Positions 18,204-25,857 of a stretch of DNA of 64,000 nt are shown in pieces. The translations under genes and the position numbers were made by a program. The DNA comes from Enterobacter sp. C2. Lineage in GTDB: Bacteria; Pseudomonadota; Gammaproteobacteria; Enterobacterales; Enterobacteriaceae. Within the stretch, counting starts at the first letter, position 1. The number at the start of each line of letters is the position of its first letter. The notes under the pieces were generated by a model. The model worked only from the letters and a program-made list of their open reading frames with translations. It did not search any database and was not told the origin of the DNA. The stretch covers positions 1,550,001-1,614,000 of the forward strand of contig NZ_CP082269.1 of the NCBI RefSeq assembly GCF_019880405.1. Direction: 5' to 3'.

Positions 18204-18947
18204 ATGAAAACGATTATGATCACCGGCTGTTCATCTGGTTTTGGTCTGGAGACGGCACGTTATTTTCTTGAGCACGACTGGAATGTCATTGCGACAATGC
18301 GCACCCCTCAGCGCGATCTCTTGCCTAAAAGCGATCGTTTACGGCTCTTAAGTCTTGATGTCACTCAGCCGCAAAGCATTGCACGTGCCATTGAAGACGC
18401 TGGCGATATAGATGTTCTGGTAAATAATGCAGGCGTCGGAATGTTAAACGCGCTTGAGGGCGTTTCCCAGCAGGCGTTGAGAGAGGTGTTTGAAACAAAT
18501 ACGCTTGGCACCATCGCGATGACCCAGGCCGTACTTCCGCAATTCAGACAGCGGCGTTCAGGGTTAATCATTAATATCACCTCTGCTGTTACCCTAAAAC
18601 CGCTCCCGCTACTCGCAGCTTATACCGCCAGCAAGGCGGCAGTGAATGCGTTTACTGAATCGCTGGCTCTTGAGCTAAAGCCGTTTAATATCCGCGTGGG
18701 CCTCATCCTGCCGGGACGTGCACCAGAGACCCGTTTTGGCGAAAATGCTCAACGTATCATGGGGACCATTCCTGCGGATTATGCAGCGCTAAGCGAGCAA
18801 ATCTTTAATAACATGGGGGATGCTAGCGCGAGGGTAACCTGGCCTATCGATGTGGCAAAAGCGGTCTGGCAAGTTGCAAACGATCCCAGTGCACCGATGC
18901 GTTTGCCAGCAGGAGAGGATGCGCTGTACATGGCAAGTACACATTGA
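18204..18947 (+). CDS. Short-chain dehydrogenase/reductase
   Basis: A 247-residue classical SDR. The ATG at 18204 is chosen because CGGAG lies just upstream and the Rossmann fold begins at once (MKTIMITGCSSGFGLETARY, TGxxxGxG). NAD(P) site and active site are complete: VNNAGVGM (NNAG), INITSAVTL (Ser), then AAYTASKAAV (YxxxK). The post-catalytic loop reads LILPGRAPETRF. The substrate is unknown. It is probably regulated by the divergent AraC protein, and its 3' end runs up to the terminator of the first tRNA-Ser gene. An 11-codon upstream extension is open but unsupported. Confidence 0.9.
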   Translation: MKTIMITGCSSGFGLETARYFLEHDWNVIATMRTPQRDLLPKSDRLRLLSLDVTQPQSIARAIEDAGDIDVLVNNAGVGMLNALEGVSQQALREVFETNTLGTIAMTQAVLPQFRQRRSGLIINITSAVTLKPLPLLAAYTASKAAVNAFTESLALELKPFNIRVGLILPGRAPETRFGENAQRIMGTIPADYAALSEQIFNNMGDASARVTWPIDVAKAVWQVANDPSAPMRLPAGEDALYMASTH

Positions 18948-18960
18948 AAAGTGACAGGCG

Positions 18961-18988
18961 AAAAAAAAGCTCGCATTTGCATGCGAGC
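18961..18988 (-). terminator. Terminator of first tRNA-Ser gene
   Basis: On the minus strand a perfect 8-bp stem (GCTCGCAT with ATGCGAGC) with a 4-nt loop is followed by eight T residues, 13 nt after the tRNA 3' end. Near-identical copies of this terminator recur in the array at 20.7-21.3 kb. Confidence 0.92.
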
Positions 18989-19001
18989 TCTTCTTTAAAT
19001 G

Positions 19002-19089
19002 TGGCGGTGAGAGAGGGGTTCGAACCCTCGATACGTTGCCGTATACACACTTTCCAGGCGTGCTCCTTCAGCCACTCGGACACCTCACC
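19002..19089 (-). tRNA. tRNA-Ser(GGA), divergent copy
   Basis: An 88-nt gene with encoded CCA; class II tRNA with a long variable arm and anticodon GGA in the context GCCTGGAAAGT. It is identical to the copy at 21270 up to the T-stem, but here the T-stem is GAGGG/CCCTC with TTCGAAC as loop, a compensated pair change, and position 66 is T, giving a G7-U66 wobble in the acceptor stem. The cloverleaf therefore remains intact. Its own promoter and terminator are present. Confidence 0.95.
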
Positions 19090-19131
19090 GTATTGTTTTT
19101 GCTGCCTTCCTCTCGGGGGCAACGGGGCGCT

Positions 19132-19160
19132 ACTATAGGGAGTTGTGCTAAAACGGTCAA
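19132..19160 (-). promoter_or_regulatory. Promoter of first tRNA-Ser
   Basis: On the minus strand TTGACC (19155-19160), 17 bp, TATAGT (19132-19137), then a GC-rich discriminator (GCGCCCC). This is the pattern of stringently controlled stable-RNA promoters. Confidence 0.8.
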
Positions 19161-19296
19161 GCTTAATTTCTGCTTTAACGTGCGTTCGGTTAAGCTGTGA
19201 GCAGGTGGATCGCCGGGGGCTTAATGACATCCTGACATTTATTTCATGGCTTAGGATATTTTGCTTAAATGACCCCGATTAAAGTGGGGCCACATC

Positions 19297-19371
19297 ATGT
19301 CTAACCCAGTCAGCCAGAACACAGTATCGCTGCCTCCCTACGGGTATGGAAAAAATGAAAAGGATGTCTGA
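19297..19371 (+). CDS. Possible 24-aa leader peptide overlapping clcB start
   Basis: An ATG at 19297 opens a 24-codon frame ([20 protein letters not shown]...) that ends in TGA sharing one base with the clcB ATG (TGATG at 19369-19373). That overlap is typical of translational coupling. A GTGGGG lies about 7 nt upstream of its ATG, a modest ribosome site. No homology is recognised. It may be a real leader peptide or a chance frame. Confidence 0.3.
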   Translation: MSNPVSQNTVSLPPYGYGKNEKDV

Positions 19372-20663
19372 TGCAACGTCTTCATGCTTATCCTGACATA
19401 CAGGTCATGTTTCGCCGTTTGCTCCTTGCTATGCTGATCGGCATCGTTGCCGCGCTGGCCGTTGCCCTGTTTCGCCATGCCATGATGCTCCTGGAGTCGC
19501 TTTTCCTCAGTAACAGCAGCGGGAGCCTGGTCAATGCCGCCGGTACGCTGCCGTGGTGGCGTCGAGTGCTAACTCCCATGTTGGGCGGGCTGGCGGCTGG
19601 AATCTTACTATGGTCATGGCAGCGCTGCACCCGGCAACGTCCTCACGCCCCCACGGACTATATGGAAGCGCTGGAAATGGGCGATGGCCAATTCGATTAC
19701 AGTTCAAGTCTGGTGAAATCACTGGCCTCGTTGCTGGTAGTGGTCACCGGCAGTGCTATTGGCCGGGAGGGCGCTATGATTTTGTTGGCGGCGCTAGCGG
19801 CATCATTTTTTGCGCAACGCTTCACCCCCAAAAGCGAATGGAAACTATGGGTTGCCTGTGGGGCGGCTGCCGGGATGGCGAGCGCATACCACGCTCCGCT
19901 TGCAGGCAGTATGTTTATCGCTGAGATCCTCTTTGGCACTCTCATGTTGGCTTCGCTGGGGCCAGTTATTGTTGCCGCTGTCCTCGCCTTGTTGACCACT
20001 GATTTGCTGAGTGGCGGACCAGCACCCCTTTATACGGTACATCTCGTCAGGCAACTCCACGTAATGGATTACGGGCTGATGATGGTAACGGGTCTGCTGG
20101 CTGGCGTATGCGGCCCGCTGTTTATCTGGTTAATGGAGAGAAGCCATCAGTTATTTCTACGTCTTAAGCTCTCTCCTCCCTGGCAACTGGCGCTCGGGGG
20201 ATGCCTTGTCGGCCTGCTATCGCTGCTGACTCCCGCCGTTTGGGGCAATGGCTACAGCGTGGTGCAGGGATATCTACTGTCCCCGCCTGCATTTGCGATA
20301 ATTGCCCTGGTTTTCCTGTGTAAGTTAACAGCCGTTATCGCCAGCAGTGGCTCCGGAGCGCCGGGTGGCGTTTTTACGCCAACCCTGTTTGTCGGAATGG
20401 CTATAGGTATGTTATTTGCCCACCTGTGGGGGCTCTGGTTGCCGGGTTTACAGACGATCGCAATACTGATGGGGTTAACGGGGATGGCAACATTTCTGGC
20501 GGCAACAACACATGCGCCTGTCATGTCAACACTGATGATTTGCGAAATGACCGGGCAATATACACTTCTGCCCGGGGTGCTGGTCGCCAGCGTGGTAGCC
20601 TCTGTACTGTCGCGCACGCTGCGTAAAGATTCTATTTACCATCATGCCGCTGAGAAGGGGTGA
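19371..20663 (+). CDS. clcB: ClC-family chloride/proton antiporter ClcB
   Basis: A 430-residue ClC protein with strings shared with E. coli ClcB (418 aa): [49 protein letters not shown] (GxGREGP-like filter region), [14 protein letters not shown] and [18 protein letters not shown]. It exchanges chloride for protons across the inner membrane and is linked to extreme acid resistance as a charge shunt. Two starts are possible: 19371, after AAAAGGA and coupled to the leader frame, or 19407, which would give 418 residues. In E. coli clcB lies far away near ynfK; here it is bracketed by two tRNA-Ser genes, suggesting translocation or acquisition. Confidence 0.95.
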   Translation: MQRLHAYPDIQVMFRRLLLAMLIGIVAALAVALFRHAMMLLESLFLSNSSGSLVNAAGTLPWWRRVLTPMLGGLAAGILLWSWQRCTRQRPHAPTDYMEALEMGDGQFDYSSSLVKSLASLLVVVTGSAIGREGAMILLAALAASFFAQRFTPKSEWKLWVACGAAAGMASAYHAPLAGSMFIAEILFGTLMLASLGPVIVAAVLALLTTDLLSGGPAPLYTVHLVRQLHVMDYGLMMVTGLLAGVCGPLFIWLMERSHQLFLRLKLSPPWQLALGGCLVGLLSLLTPAVWGNGYSVVQGYLLSPPAFAIIALVFLCKLTAVIASSGSGAPGGVFTPTLFVGMAIGMLFAHLWGLWLPGLQTIAILMGLTGMATFLAATTHAPVMSTLMICEMTGQYTLLPGVLVASVVASVLSRTLRKDSIYHHAAEKG

Positions 20664-20681
20664 GGTGCGGATGCTGGATGC

Positions 20682-20862
20682 AAAAAAGCCCGCATTTGCA
20701 TGCGAGCTTCTCTTCGAATATGGCGGTGAGGGGGGGATTGACTCGCTTCGCTCGCCCTAAAGGGCAGCCCGCTCGCTGCGCTTCCGGTCTGTCCAACGGG
20801 CAACTGCCCGTTGTCGAACCCCGGTCGGAGGTTCTCATCCCCCCCGCTGGGTGCTATATGCG
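20682..20862 (-). repeat. Array unit 1 (distal from tRNA)
   Basis: The unit carries an A-run at 20682-20687 (terminator T-run on the minus strand), the stem GCCCGCAT/ATGCGAGC, the 19-nt tRNA 3'-end copy at 20721-20739, the conserved middle and a CATATAGCACC boundary. It ends the array 18 bp after the clcB stop. Confidence 0.8.
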
Positions 20863-21046
20863 AAAAAAAAGCCCGCATTTGCATGCGAGCTCTTCTCTAA
20901 ATATGGCGGTGAGGGGGGGATTGACTCGCTTCGCTCGCCCTAAAGGGCAGCCCGCTCGCTGCGCTTCCGGTCTGTCCAACGGGCAACTGCCCGTTGTCGA
21001 ACCCCGGTCGGAGGTTCTCATCCCCCCCCGCTGGGTGCTACATGCG
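20863..21046 (-). repeat. Array unit 2
   Basis: The unit begins with an eight-A run at 20863-20870. The terminator stem and the tRNA 3'-end copy at 20904-20922 follow, then the same ~120-bp middle as unit 1. Length 184 bp; differences from unit 1 are a few point changes and an extra C in a C-run. Confidence 0.8.
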
Positions 21047-21228
21047 AAAAAAAAGCCCGCATTTGTATGCGAGCTTCTCTTCAAATATGGCGGTGAGGGG
21101 GGATTGACTCGCTTCGCTCGCCCTAAAGGGCAGCCCGCTCGCTGCGCTTCCGGTCTGTCCAACGGGCAACTTCCCGTTGTCGAACCCCGGTCGGAAGTTC
21201 TCATCCCCCCCGCTGGGTGCTACATGCG
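21047..21228 (-). repeat. Array unit 3 (proximal to tRNA)
   Basis: The unit begins with an eight-A run at 21047-21054. The tRNA 3'-end copy starts at 21088 and has six instead of seven G residues (plus strand). The middle differs from units 1 and 2 by single changes, one of which breaks the symmetry of the AACGGGCA hairpin. Length 182 bp. Confidence 0.8.
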
Positions 21229-21256
21229 AAAAAAAAGCCCGCATTTGCATGCGAGC
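21229..21256 (-). terminator. Terminator of second tRNA-Ser
   Basis: On the minus strand a stem GCTCGCAT/ATGCGGGC (one mismatch) with a 4-nt loop is followed by eight T residues, 13 nt after the tRNA CCA end. It is the first of four tandem terminators produced by the repeat array. Confidence 0.9.
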
Positions 21257-21269
21257 TTCTCTTCAAATA

Positions 21270-21357
21270 TGGCGGTGAGGGGGGGATTCGAACCCCCGAT
21301 ACGTTGCCGTATACACACTTTCCAGGCGTGCTCCTTCAGCCACTCGGACACCTCACC
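21270..21357 (-). tRNA. serX: tRNA-Ser(GGA), canonical copy (serX position)
   Basis: An 88-nt class II tRNA gene with encoded CCA, anticodon GGA, long variable arm, T-arm GGGGG-TTCGAAT-CCCCC and acceptor GGTGAGG/CCTCACC. It agrees with the E. coli serW/serX tRNA as I know it. It lies just before ghrA, the position of serX in E. coli K-12. It is followed by the tandem array carrying copies of its 3' end. Confidence 0.97.
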
Positions 21358-21390
21358 ATATTGTCTTCCCAGCATCGCTGGGACGGCGCT

Positions 21391-21419
21391 AATGTAGGGA
21401 AATCCAGCTCTACCGTCAA
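21391..21419 (-). promoter_or_regulatory. Promoter of second tRNA-Ser
   Basis: On the minus strand TTGACG (21414-21419), 17 bp, TACATT (21391-21396), then a GCGCC discriminator. It has the same architecture as the promoter of the first copy but a different sequence, so each gene can be transcribed independently. Confidence 0.75.
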
Positions 21420-21599
21420 TCCTCTTTTTCAAGAATTTAGCGCGTTTAGACAAACTTCAAGCAACGTGCTTTCTAAATATCCAGGAACTGTTTTTTTTAT
21501 CATCAGCCACCTTTATCCCTGCCCCTGGAACAAATTTGTTATCCTCATCAATAGATAACGCTTTAACTAAACCATCGCATGAATGCATCTGGAGTCAGT

Positions 21600-22538
21600 A
21601 TGGATATCATCTTCTATCACCCGTCTTTCGATACGCAATTTTGGCTGGATAAACTCTCTCAGACACTTCCCCATGCCCGAGTCCGTGAGTGGAAGCGGGG
21701 CGATAATGAACCCGCAGACTATGCCCTGGTCTGGCATCCGCCAGTTGAAATGCTTCAGGGTCGTAGCCTGAAAGCCGTGTTTGCCCTCGGCGCAGGCGTT
21801 GACTCTATTCTGAGCCAGCTTAACGCCCACCCGGATATGCTCCCTGAAAGCATTCCGCTGTTCCGCCTCGAAGATACCGGCATGGCATTACAGATGCAGG
21901 AGTATGCCGTGAGTCAGGTTCTGCACTGGTTCCGCCGCTTTGATGATTATCAAGCCCAGAAGCAGCAGGCCCGCTGGCAGGCGCTGGATGAGTATCAGCG
22001 CGAAGATTTTACCATCGGCATTCTTGGCGCGGGCGTGCTGGGAGCGAAGGTGGCCGAAAGCCTTCAATCATGGGGCTTTCCGCTGCGCTGTTGGAGCCGT
22101 AGCCGTAAATCCTGGTCTGGCGTCAAAAGCTTTGCTGGCGAAAACGAGCTGAGCGATTTCCTGCAAGGAACCCGCGTCTTGATTAACCTCCTGCCTAATA
22201 CCTCAGAGACCCGAGGCATCATTAACGTATCGCTGCTGAACCAGCTGGCGGATAACGCTTATTTGCTTAATCTGGCGCGTGGCGTGCACGTGGTGGAAGA
22301 CGATCTCCTCCAGGCACTGGAGAGCGGCAAGCTGAAAGGGGCCATGCTTGACGTCTTCAATAAAGAGCCGCTCCCGGCCAGCAGCCCGCTGTGGGCGCAT
22401 CCCCGCGTGGCAATGACCCCGCACATCGCTGCGGTCACGCGTCCCAATGAAGCGATCGAGTATATTGCCCGTACGATTACCCGGCTGGAACAGGGCGAGC
22501 CGGTAACCGGCCAGGTTGACCGGACTCGCGGCTACTAG
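21600..22538 (+). CDS. ghrA: Glyoxylate/hydroxypyruvate reductase A
   Basis: The protein has 312 residues, same as E. coli GhrA, from the ATG at 21600 after GGAG (a 7-codon extension upstream is rejected). It is a D-2-hydroxyacid dehydrogenase: Rossmann motif [15 protein letters not shown] at about 140, catalytic Arg in [12 protein letters not shown], Glu in DVFNKEPLP and His in [12 protein letters not shown]. It reduces glyoxylate and hydroxypyruvate with NADPH. It is followed by ycdX at 70 nt, as in E. coli. Confidence 0.97.
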   Translation: MDIIFYHPSFDTQFWLDKLSQTLPHARVREWKRGDNEPADYALVWHPPVEMLQGRSLKAVFALGAGVDSILSQLNAHPDMLPESIPLFRLEDTGMALQMQEYAVSQVLHWFRRFDDYQAQKQQARWQALDEYQREDFTIGILGAGVLGAKVAESLQSWGFPLRCWSRSRKSWSGVKSFAGENELSDFLQGTRVLINLLPNTSETRGIINVSLLNQLADNAYLLNLARGVHVVEDDLLQALESGKLKGAMLDVFNKEPLPASSPLWAHPRVAMTPHIAAVTRPNEAIEYIARTITRLEQGEPVTGQVDRTRGY

Positions 22539-22607
22539 CGCCGGGTTTTCATTATAAAGGGTAATAATTCCTGTTATCCTTGAGCGTCATTAACAGAGGA
22601 GAGCGTC

Positions 22608-23345
22608 ATGTACCCCGTTGACCTGCACATGCACACCGTCGCCAGCACCCACGCCTACAGCACCCTCCACGACTATATTGCGATAGCCAAAAGCAAAGGT
22701 CTTAAACTTTTTGCTATCACCGATCACGGCCCCGATATGGCAGATGCTCCGCACTACTGGCACTTTGTGAATATGCGTATCTGGCCGCGGCTGGTGGATG
22801 GGGTAGGGATCCTGCGCGGTATCGAGGCCAATATCAAAAATATCGCCGGTGAGATTGACTGCACCGGCCCCATGCTTCCCGCGCTGGATCTGATCATTGC
22901 CGGGTTCCATGAGCCGGTATTCGCGCCACAGGATCCGGCTACCCACACCGAGGCGATGATCGCTACCATGGCCAGCGGTAACGTGCATATTATCAGTCAT
23001 CCGGGCAACCCAAAGTACCCTGTTGATATTCCGGCGATTGCCGCTGCCGCAGCGAAGTATAATGTCGCCCTTGAGATCAACAACTCCTCTTTCCTTCACT
23101 CGCGTAAGGGCAGCGAGGCGAACTGCCGCGCCATTGCCGCAGCCGTGCGTGACGCGGGAGGCTGGGTGGCGCTGGGATCCGATTCGCACACCGCCTTTTC
23201 GCTGGGTGATTTTAGCGAGTGTCGCAAGGTGCTGGATGACGTCGATTTTCCGGAGGATCGGATCCTTAACGTCTCGCCGCGCCGCCTGTTAAACTTCCTT
23301 GAATCGCGCGGGATGCCGCCGATCAATGAGTTTGCTGAACTTTAA
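22608..23345 (+). CDS. ycdX: PHP-family zinc phosphatase YcdX
   Basis: A 245-residue polymerase-and-histidinol-phosphatase fold protein, same length as E. coli YcdX, a trinuclear zinc phosphatase. Metal-ligand motifs are visible: [14 protein letters not shown] at residue 5, [30 protein letters not shown] and GSDSHTAF. The natural substrate is unknown; the E. coli protein has been linked to swarming. GAGG precedes the ATG. The 20-nt gap to ycdY suggests a joint transcript; YcdY has been proposed as chaperone for YcdX. Confidence 0.96.
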   Translation: MYPVDLHMHTVASTHAYSTLHDYIAIAKSKGLKLFAITDHGPDMADAPHYWHFVNMRIWPRLVDGVGILRGIEANIKNIAGEIDCTGPMLPALDLIIAGFHEPVFAPQDPATHTEAMIATMASGNVHIISHPGNPKYPVDIPAIAAAAAKYNVALEINNSSFLHSRKGSEANCRAIAAAVRDAGGWVALGSDSHTAFSLGDFSECRKVLDDVDFPEDRILNVSPRRLLNFLESRGMPPINEFAEL

Positions 23346-23365
23346 TTTTGATCACGGAACCTATA

Positions 23366-23920
23366 ATGAACGAGTTTTCAATCCTCTGCCGCGTGCTTGG
23401 CTCACTCTACTACCGCCAGCCAGAGGATCCGGTTTTAGTCCCACTCTTTGCGTTGATCCGTGACGGTAAGCTGGCGGCAAACTGGCCGCTGGAGCAGGAT
23501 GAGCTGCTTGCCCGCCTGCAAAAAAGCGTTGACGATCCGGCTTTAGTGACGGACTACCAGGCCCTGTTTGTCGGCGAGGCGTGCAGCGTCGCGCCTTATC
23601 GCAGCGCGTGGCAGGAGGGGGCAAACGAGGCAGAGGTGCGGGCCTTTTTAACCGCCCGGGGCATGCCGCTGACCGATGCGCCAGCCGATCATTTTGGTAC
23701 GCTGCTGCTGGCCGCTTCCTGGCTGGAAGATCATGCCGCCGAGGATGAGAGTGAGGCTCTGGAGACCCTGTTTGCCGACTACCTGCTGCCGTGGTGCGGC
23801 ACCTTTCTTGGCAAAGTTGAAGCCCATGCGGTAACGCCGTTTTGGCGCACCATGGCAGGGCTTACCCGCGATGCCATCGCTGCCATGTGGGATGAGCTTG
23901 AGGAAGAGTCCGCCGAGTGA
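23366..23920 (+). CDS. ycdY: TorD-family chaperone YcdY
   Basis: A 184-residue protein from the ATG at 23366; a 6-codon upstream extension is possible but not conserved. It is an all-helical TorD/DmsD-family (redox enzyme maturation) protein with PYRSAWQEG, PADHFGTLLLAASWLE and LLPWCGTFLGKVEAHA. The C-terminus is acidic (DELEEESAE). In E. coli it stimulates zinc insertion into YcdX and affects motility. It shares a transcript with ycdX by spacing. Confidence 0.96.
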   Translation: MNEFSILCRVLGSLYYRQPEDPVLVPLFALIRDGKLAANWPLEQDELLARLQKSVDDPALVTDYQALFVGEACSVAPYRSAWQEGANEAEVRAFLTARGMPLTDAPADHFGTLLLAASWLEDHAAEDESEALETLFADYLLPWCGTFLGKVEAHAVTPFWRTMAGLTRDAIAAMWDELEEESAE

Positions 23921-23936
23921 TGTGATGCAGATCACA
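23921..23936. promoter_or_regulatory. CRP site upstream of ycdZ
   Basis: TGTGATGCAGATCACA is a perfect TGTGA-N6-TCACA palindrome that begins immediately after the ycdY stop and about 86 bp before the ycdZ start. It matches the CRP consensus in all ten core positions, so cAMP-CRP control of ycdZ is likely. Confidence 0.85.
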
Positions 23937-24021
23937 ATAAAAATGTAACTTGTGTTGATCGCTTGCAAATAACGTGCGGGCGATCTCATTTCAATGGCGC
24001 GCTTCTGCTAAGATGCGCGCC

Positions 24022-24513
24022 ATGAACATACTCTTCTCAATTGCATTAACGACGGGCATTCTCTCCGGCCTCTGGGGCTGGGTTGCCGTCTCGCTGGGCC
24101 TGCTGAGCTGGGCCGGTTTCCTTGGCTGTACAGCCTATTTCGCCTGTCCGCAGGGTGGGGTAAAAGGCCTACTGATCGCCGCTTTTACCGTAATGAGCGG
24201 TGTCGCCTGGGCGCAGGTGATTATTTACGGCAGTGCGTTAAGCCCACATCTGAGCATTGTCAGCTATATGCTTACCGGCGTCGTGGCCTTCCTGATGTGC
24301 ATCCAGGCGAAAAATCTGCTGCTCTCCTTTGTTCCCGGCACCTTTATCGGTGCCTGTGCCACCTTTGCCGCCCAGGGCGACTGGCGAACCGTGGTTCCCT
24401 CGCTAGCCGTTGGGCTACTGTTTGGCTATGCAATGAAAAATAGCGGTCTTTGGCTGGCGGCCTGGCGCGACAGAGCGGCAAATCCCAGCCCAAAAAAAAG
24501 CGCGGCGGAGTAA
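24022..24513 (+). CDS. ycdZ: YcdZ, DUF1097 inner-membrane protein
   Basis: The protein has 163 residues from the ATG at 24022, the E. coli length; the longer frame adds 16 codons without homology. It has about five hydrophobic segments (SIALTTGILSGLWGWVAVSL, AGFLGCTAYFACPQGGVKGL, YMLTGVVAFLMCIQAKNLLL, FIGACATFAAQGDW and SLAVGLLFGYAMKNSG). DUF1097 family; function unknown, possibly a transporter. Its last codons overlap the csgDEFG terminator. Confidence 0.95.
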   Translation: MNILFSIALTTGILSGLWGWVAVSLGLLSWAGFLGCTAYFACPQGGVKGLLIAAFTVMSGVAWAQVIIYGSALSPHLSIVSYMLTGVVAFLMCIQAKNLLLSFVPGTFIGACATFAAQGDWRTVVPSLAVGLLFGYAMKNSGLWLAAWRDRAANPSPKKSAAE

Positions 24514-24519
24514 TCCGCC
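24492..24519 (-). terminator. Terminator of csgDEFG inside ycdZ 3' end
   Basis: On the minus strand GGCGGA (24514-24519), loop TTAC, TCCGCC (24504-24509), then GCGC and eight T residues (24492-24499). It lies 25 nt after the csgG stop and overlaps the last codons and stop of the convergent ycdZ. Confidence 0.8.
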
Positions 24520-24544
24520 ACGCCTGGTTACTGCTCAGGAGCGA

Positions 24545-25378
24545 TTATGACTCTGGCGGTGTCGCCATATGGCGGTATTTCACCAGAACCGGATCTTCGC
24601 TCTCCGCCTTGTTTTGCAGATCCCACAGCCCACGATCGATGCCATCGTTGATCAGGTAGATTACCCCGGTTTCAATCGCCGACATCAGACACAGCATAAC
24701 GGGTTCGTTCGCGGTAAAGCCGACTTCACCCTCTAACAGACGCTGGTAGTCGATGAAGCGGAACACCCCGGCCTGCACCTCATAGGAGAGGATCGTCTTG
24801 CTGGTGTTGACCGACGACAGGATCTCCCCGGTACTCACGTTGACCACGCGCAGGTTAACCGCGACCTGGTCAAGCTGGTACTGGGTGTCGGCCCCGATGC
24901 CAAAGTAACGCGCGCCCACGCCGCCGGACTTCACGTTGCTCTCATAGCCGATAATCGAGCCTTCGACCATTACGTTAGCCGCAGTCAGAGACTGGAGCGG
25001 GAAACGGTTATTCACCGCCACCGTGCCGTTCTCCTGTGCAGCACGGATGATCTTCCGCTCATTAAGCAGGTTCTGCAGCCCCTGACGCTCAAGTGGAATA
25101 AACCAGCGCGAATCCTTCAGCGCCGTGACCAGCATAGAGGTGGCGCTCTGCGGGACGGCGGTAGAGAAGTTACTCGCCGGATAGGCTTTAAACTGTCCGG
25201 TTTCATCCTGAATATTATAAACAGAGACAAATATCTTACCGGTTGGCATCGGCAGATGGGTTAAATCTTGATAACTCTGAGCCCGAGGCATTAATGTTGG
25301 TTTTGCTGCTTCTTTCGGTGGCGCCGTTAAGCATCCGCTGAGTAAACAGACAGCCAGTATGGTGAGTAAGCGCTGCAT
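24545..25378 (-). CDS. csgG: Curli secretion channel lipoprotein CsgG
   Basis: The protein has 277 residues, same as E. coli. Lipoprotein signal: MQRLLTILAVCLLSGCLTAPP, lipobox LSGC. The conserved FNSTAVPQ-like constriction loop is present as YPASNFSTAVPQSATS. It forms the nonameric outer-membrane pore that exports CsgA and CsgB. Last gene of csgDEFG, 33 nt after csgF. Confidence 0.98.
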   Translation of the reverse strand: MQRLLTILAVCLLSGCLTAPPKEAAKPTLMPRAQSYQDLTHLPMPTGKIFVSVYNIQDETGQFKAYPASNFSTAVPQSATSMLVTALKDSRWFIPLERQGLQNLLNERKIIRAAQENGTVAVNNRFPLQSLTAANVMVEGSIIGYESNVKSGGVGARYFGIGADTQYQLDQVAVNLRVVNVSTGEILSSVNTSKTILSYEVQAGVFRFIDYQRLLEGEVGFTANEPVMLCLMSAIETGVIYLINDGIDRGLWDLQNKAESEDPVLVKYRHMATPPES

Positions 25379-25411
25379 AATTATTATTCCTGTAGAAACG
25401 AGAGCTGTGCT

Positions 25412-25828
25412 TTAAAAGTCGGTTGAACCATTTTGTAAACCCGACACCTCTATAGTGGATGTTTTTCCGGTTTTTCGATCTGTGACGTTGAGCTGAAGCT
25501 GCCCGTCGTTATTAGCGATATCAACAATAAAATCACTGGTGATCATTCTTCCCGGTTTGCCAGTATTGATATTGGTCAGTAGTCCTCCCAGCACCTGTGA
25601 TTGGATTGCCTGGGTAAAGTTATCCAGCGCCGACGGTGTCTCTATTCCATAATTAGATCCATAGTCCGGATCTTTATAGGAGTTTTGTGCCTGGGCGCTA
25701 TTTAATAAAAAAGCGCCGTTATTGGGGTTGCCCCCAAAATTAGGGTTACGAAACTGAAATGTCATATTTGCAGCAAACAGTGACGGTGAGACAAGCAAAA
25801 GCGTGACTACGGCACAGGCGATACGCAT
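25412..25828 (-). CDS. csgF: Curli assembly factor CsgF
   Basis: The protein has 138 residues, E. coli length. The signal peptide [20 protein letters not shown] is followed by the mature N-terminus [20 protein letters not shown], the segment that plugs into the CsgG pore. It is exposed at the cell surface and couples secretion to CsgB nucleation. It lies between csgE and csgG. Confidence 0.98.
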   Translation of the reverse strand: MRIACAVVTLLLVSPSLFAANMTFQFRNPNFGGNPNNGAFLLNSAQAQNSYKDPDYGSNYGIETPSALDNFTQAIQSQVLGGLLTNINTGKPGRMITSDFIVDIANNDGQLQLNVTDRKTGKTSTIEVSGLQNGSTDF

Positions 25829-25857
25829 GTGAGCCTCCGAAAGAAATTTATCGTGTT

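Larger units (their letters stand above)
20682..21269 (-). repeat. rtT-like tandem array derived from tRNA-Ser 3' end
   Basis: Three tandem units of 182-184 bp lie directly downstream (minus strand) of the tRNA-Ser gene at 21270. Each unit ends in the last 19 nt of that tRNA including CCA (copies starting at 20721, 20904 and 21088; the last has one G fewer), followed by a near-identical Rho-independent terminator. The remaining ~120 bp of each unit is also conserved between units. It contains a hairpin (AACGGGCA/TGCCCGTT, disturbed by one change in the unit nearest the tRNA) and a second one around GCCCTTTAGGGC. This is the organisation of the rtT repeats behind E. coli tyrT (about 178-bp units with a 19-bp tRNA 3' end). 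The reading frames across it are not believable proteins. Confidence 0.85.

Noticed and set aside
18204-19002. Possible integrative element with an integrase beside the first tRNA-Ser
   Set aside because: No integrase or recombinase gene is visible anywhere near either tRNA gene. Only the tRNA duplication itself suggests past integration.
20682-21270. Regular repeats that could suggest a CRISPR array
   Set aside because: Units are about 183 bp and nearly identical over their full length, with no alternation of short repeats and unique spacers and no cas genes. They carry tRNA 3' ends and terminators instead.
20660-21397. A 245-codon plus-strand frame spanning the tandem array and the tRNA gene
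   Set aside because: It runs through the repeats and across a tRNA gene on the opposite strand, and its periodic sequence simply reflects the 183-bp units. No ribosome site or homology. Minus-strand frames in the array are rejected for the same reason.
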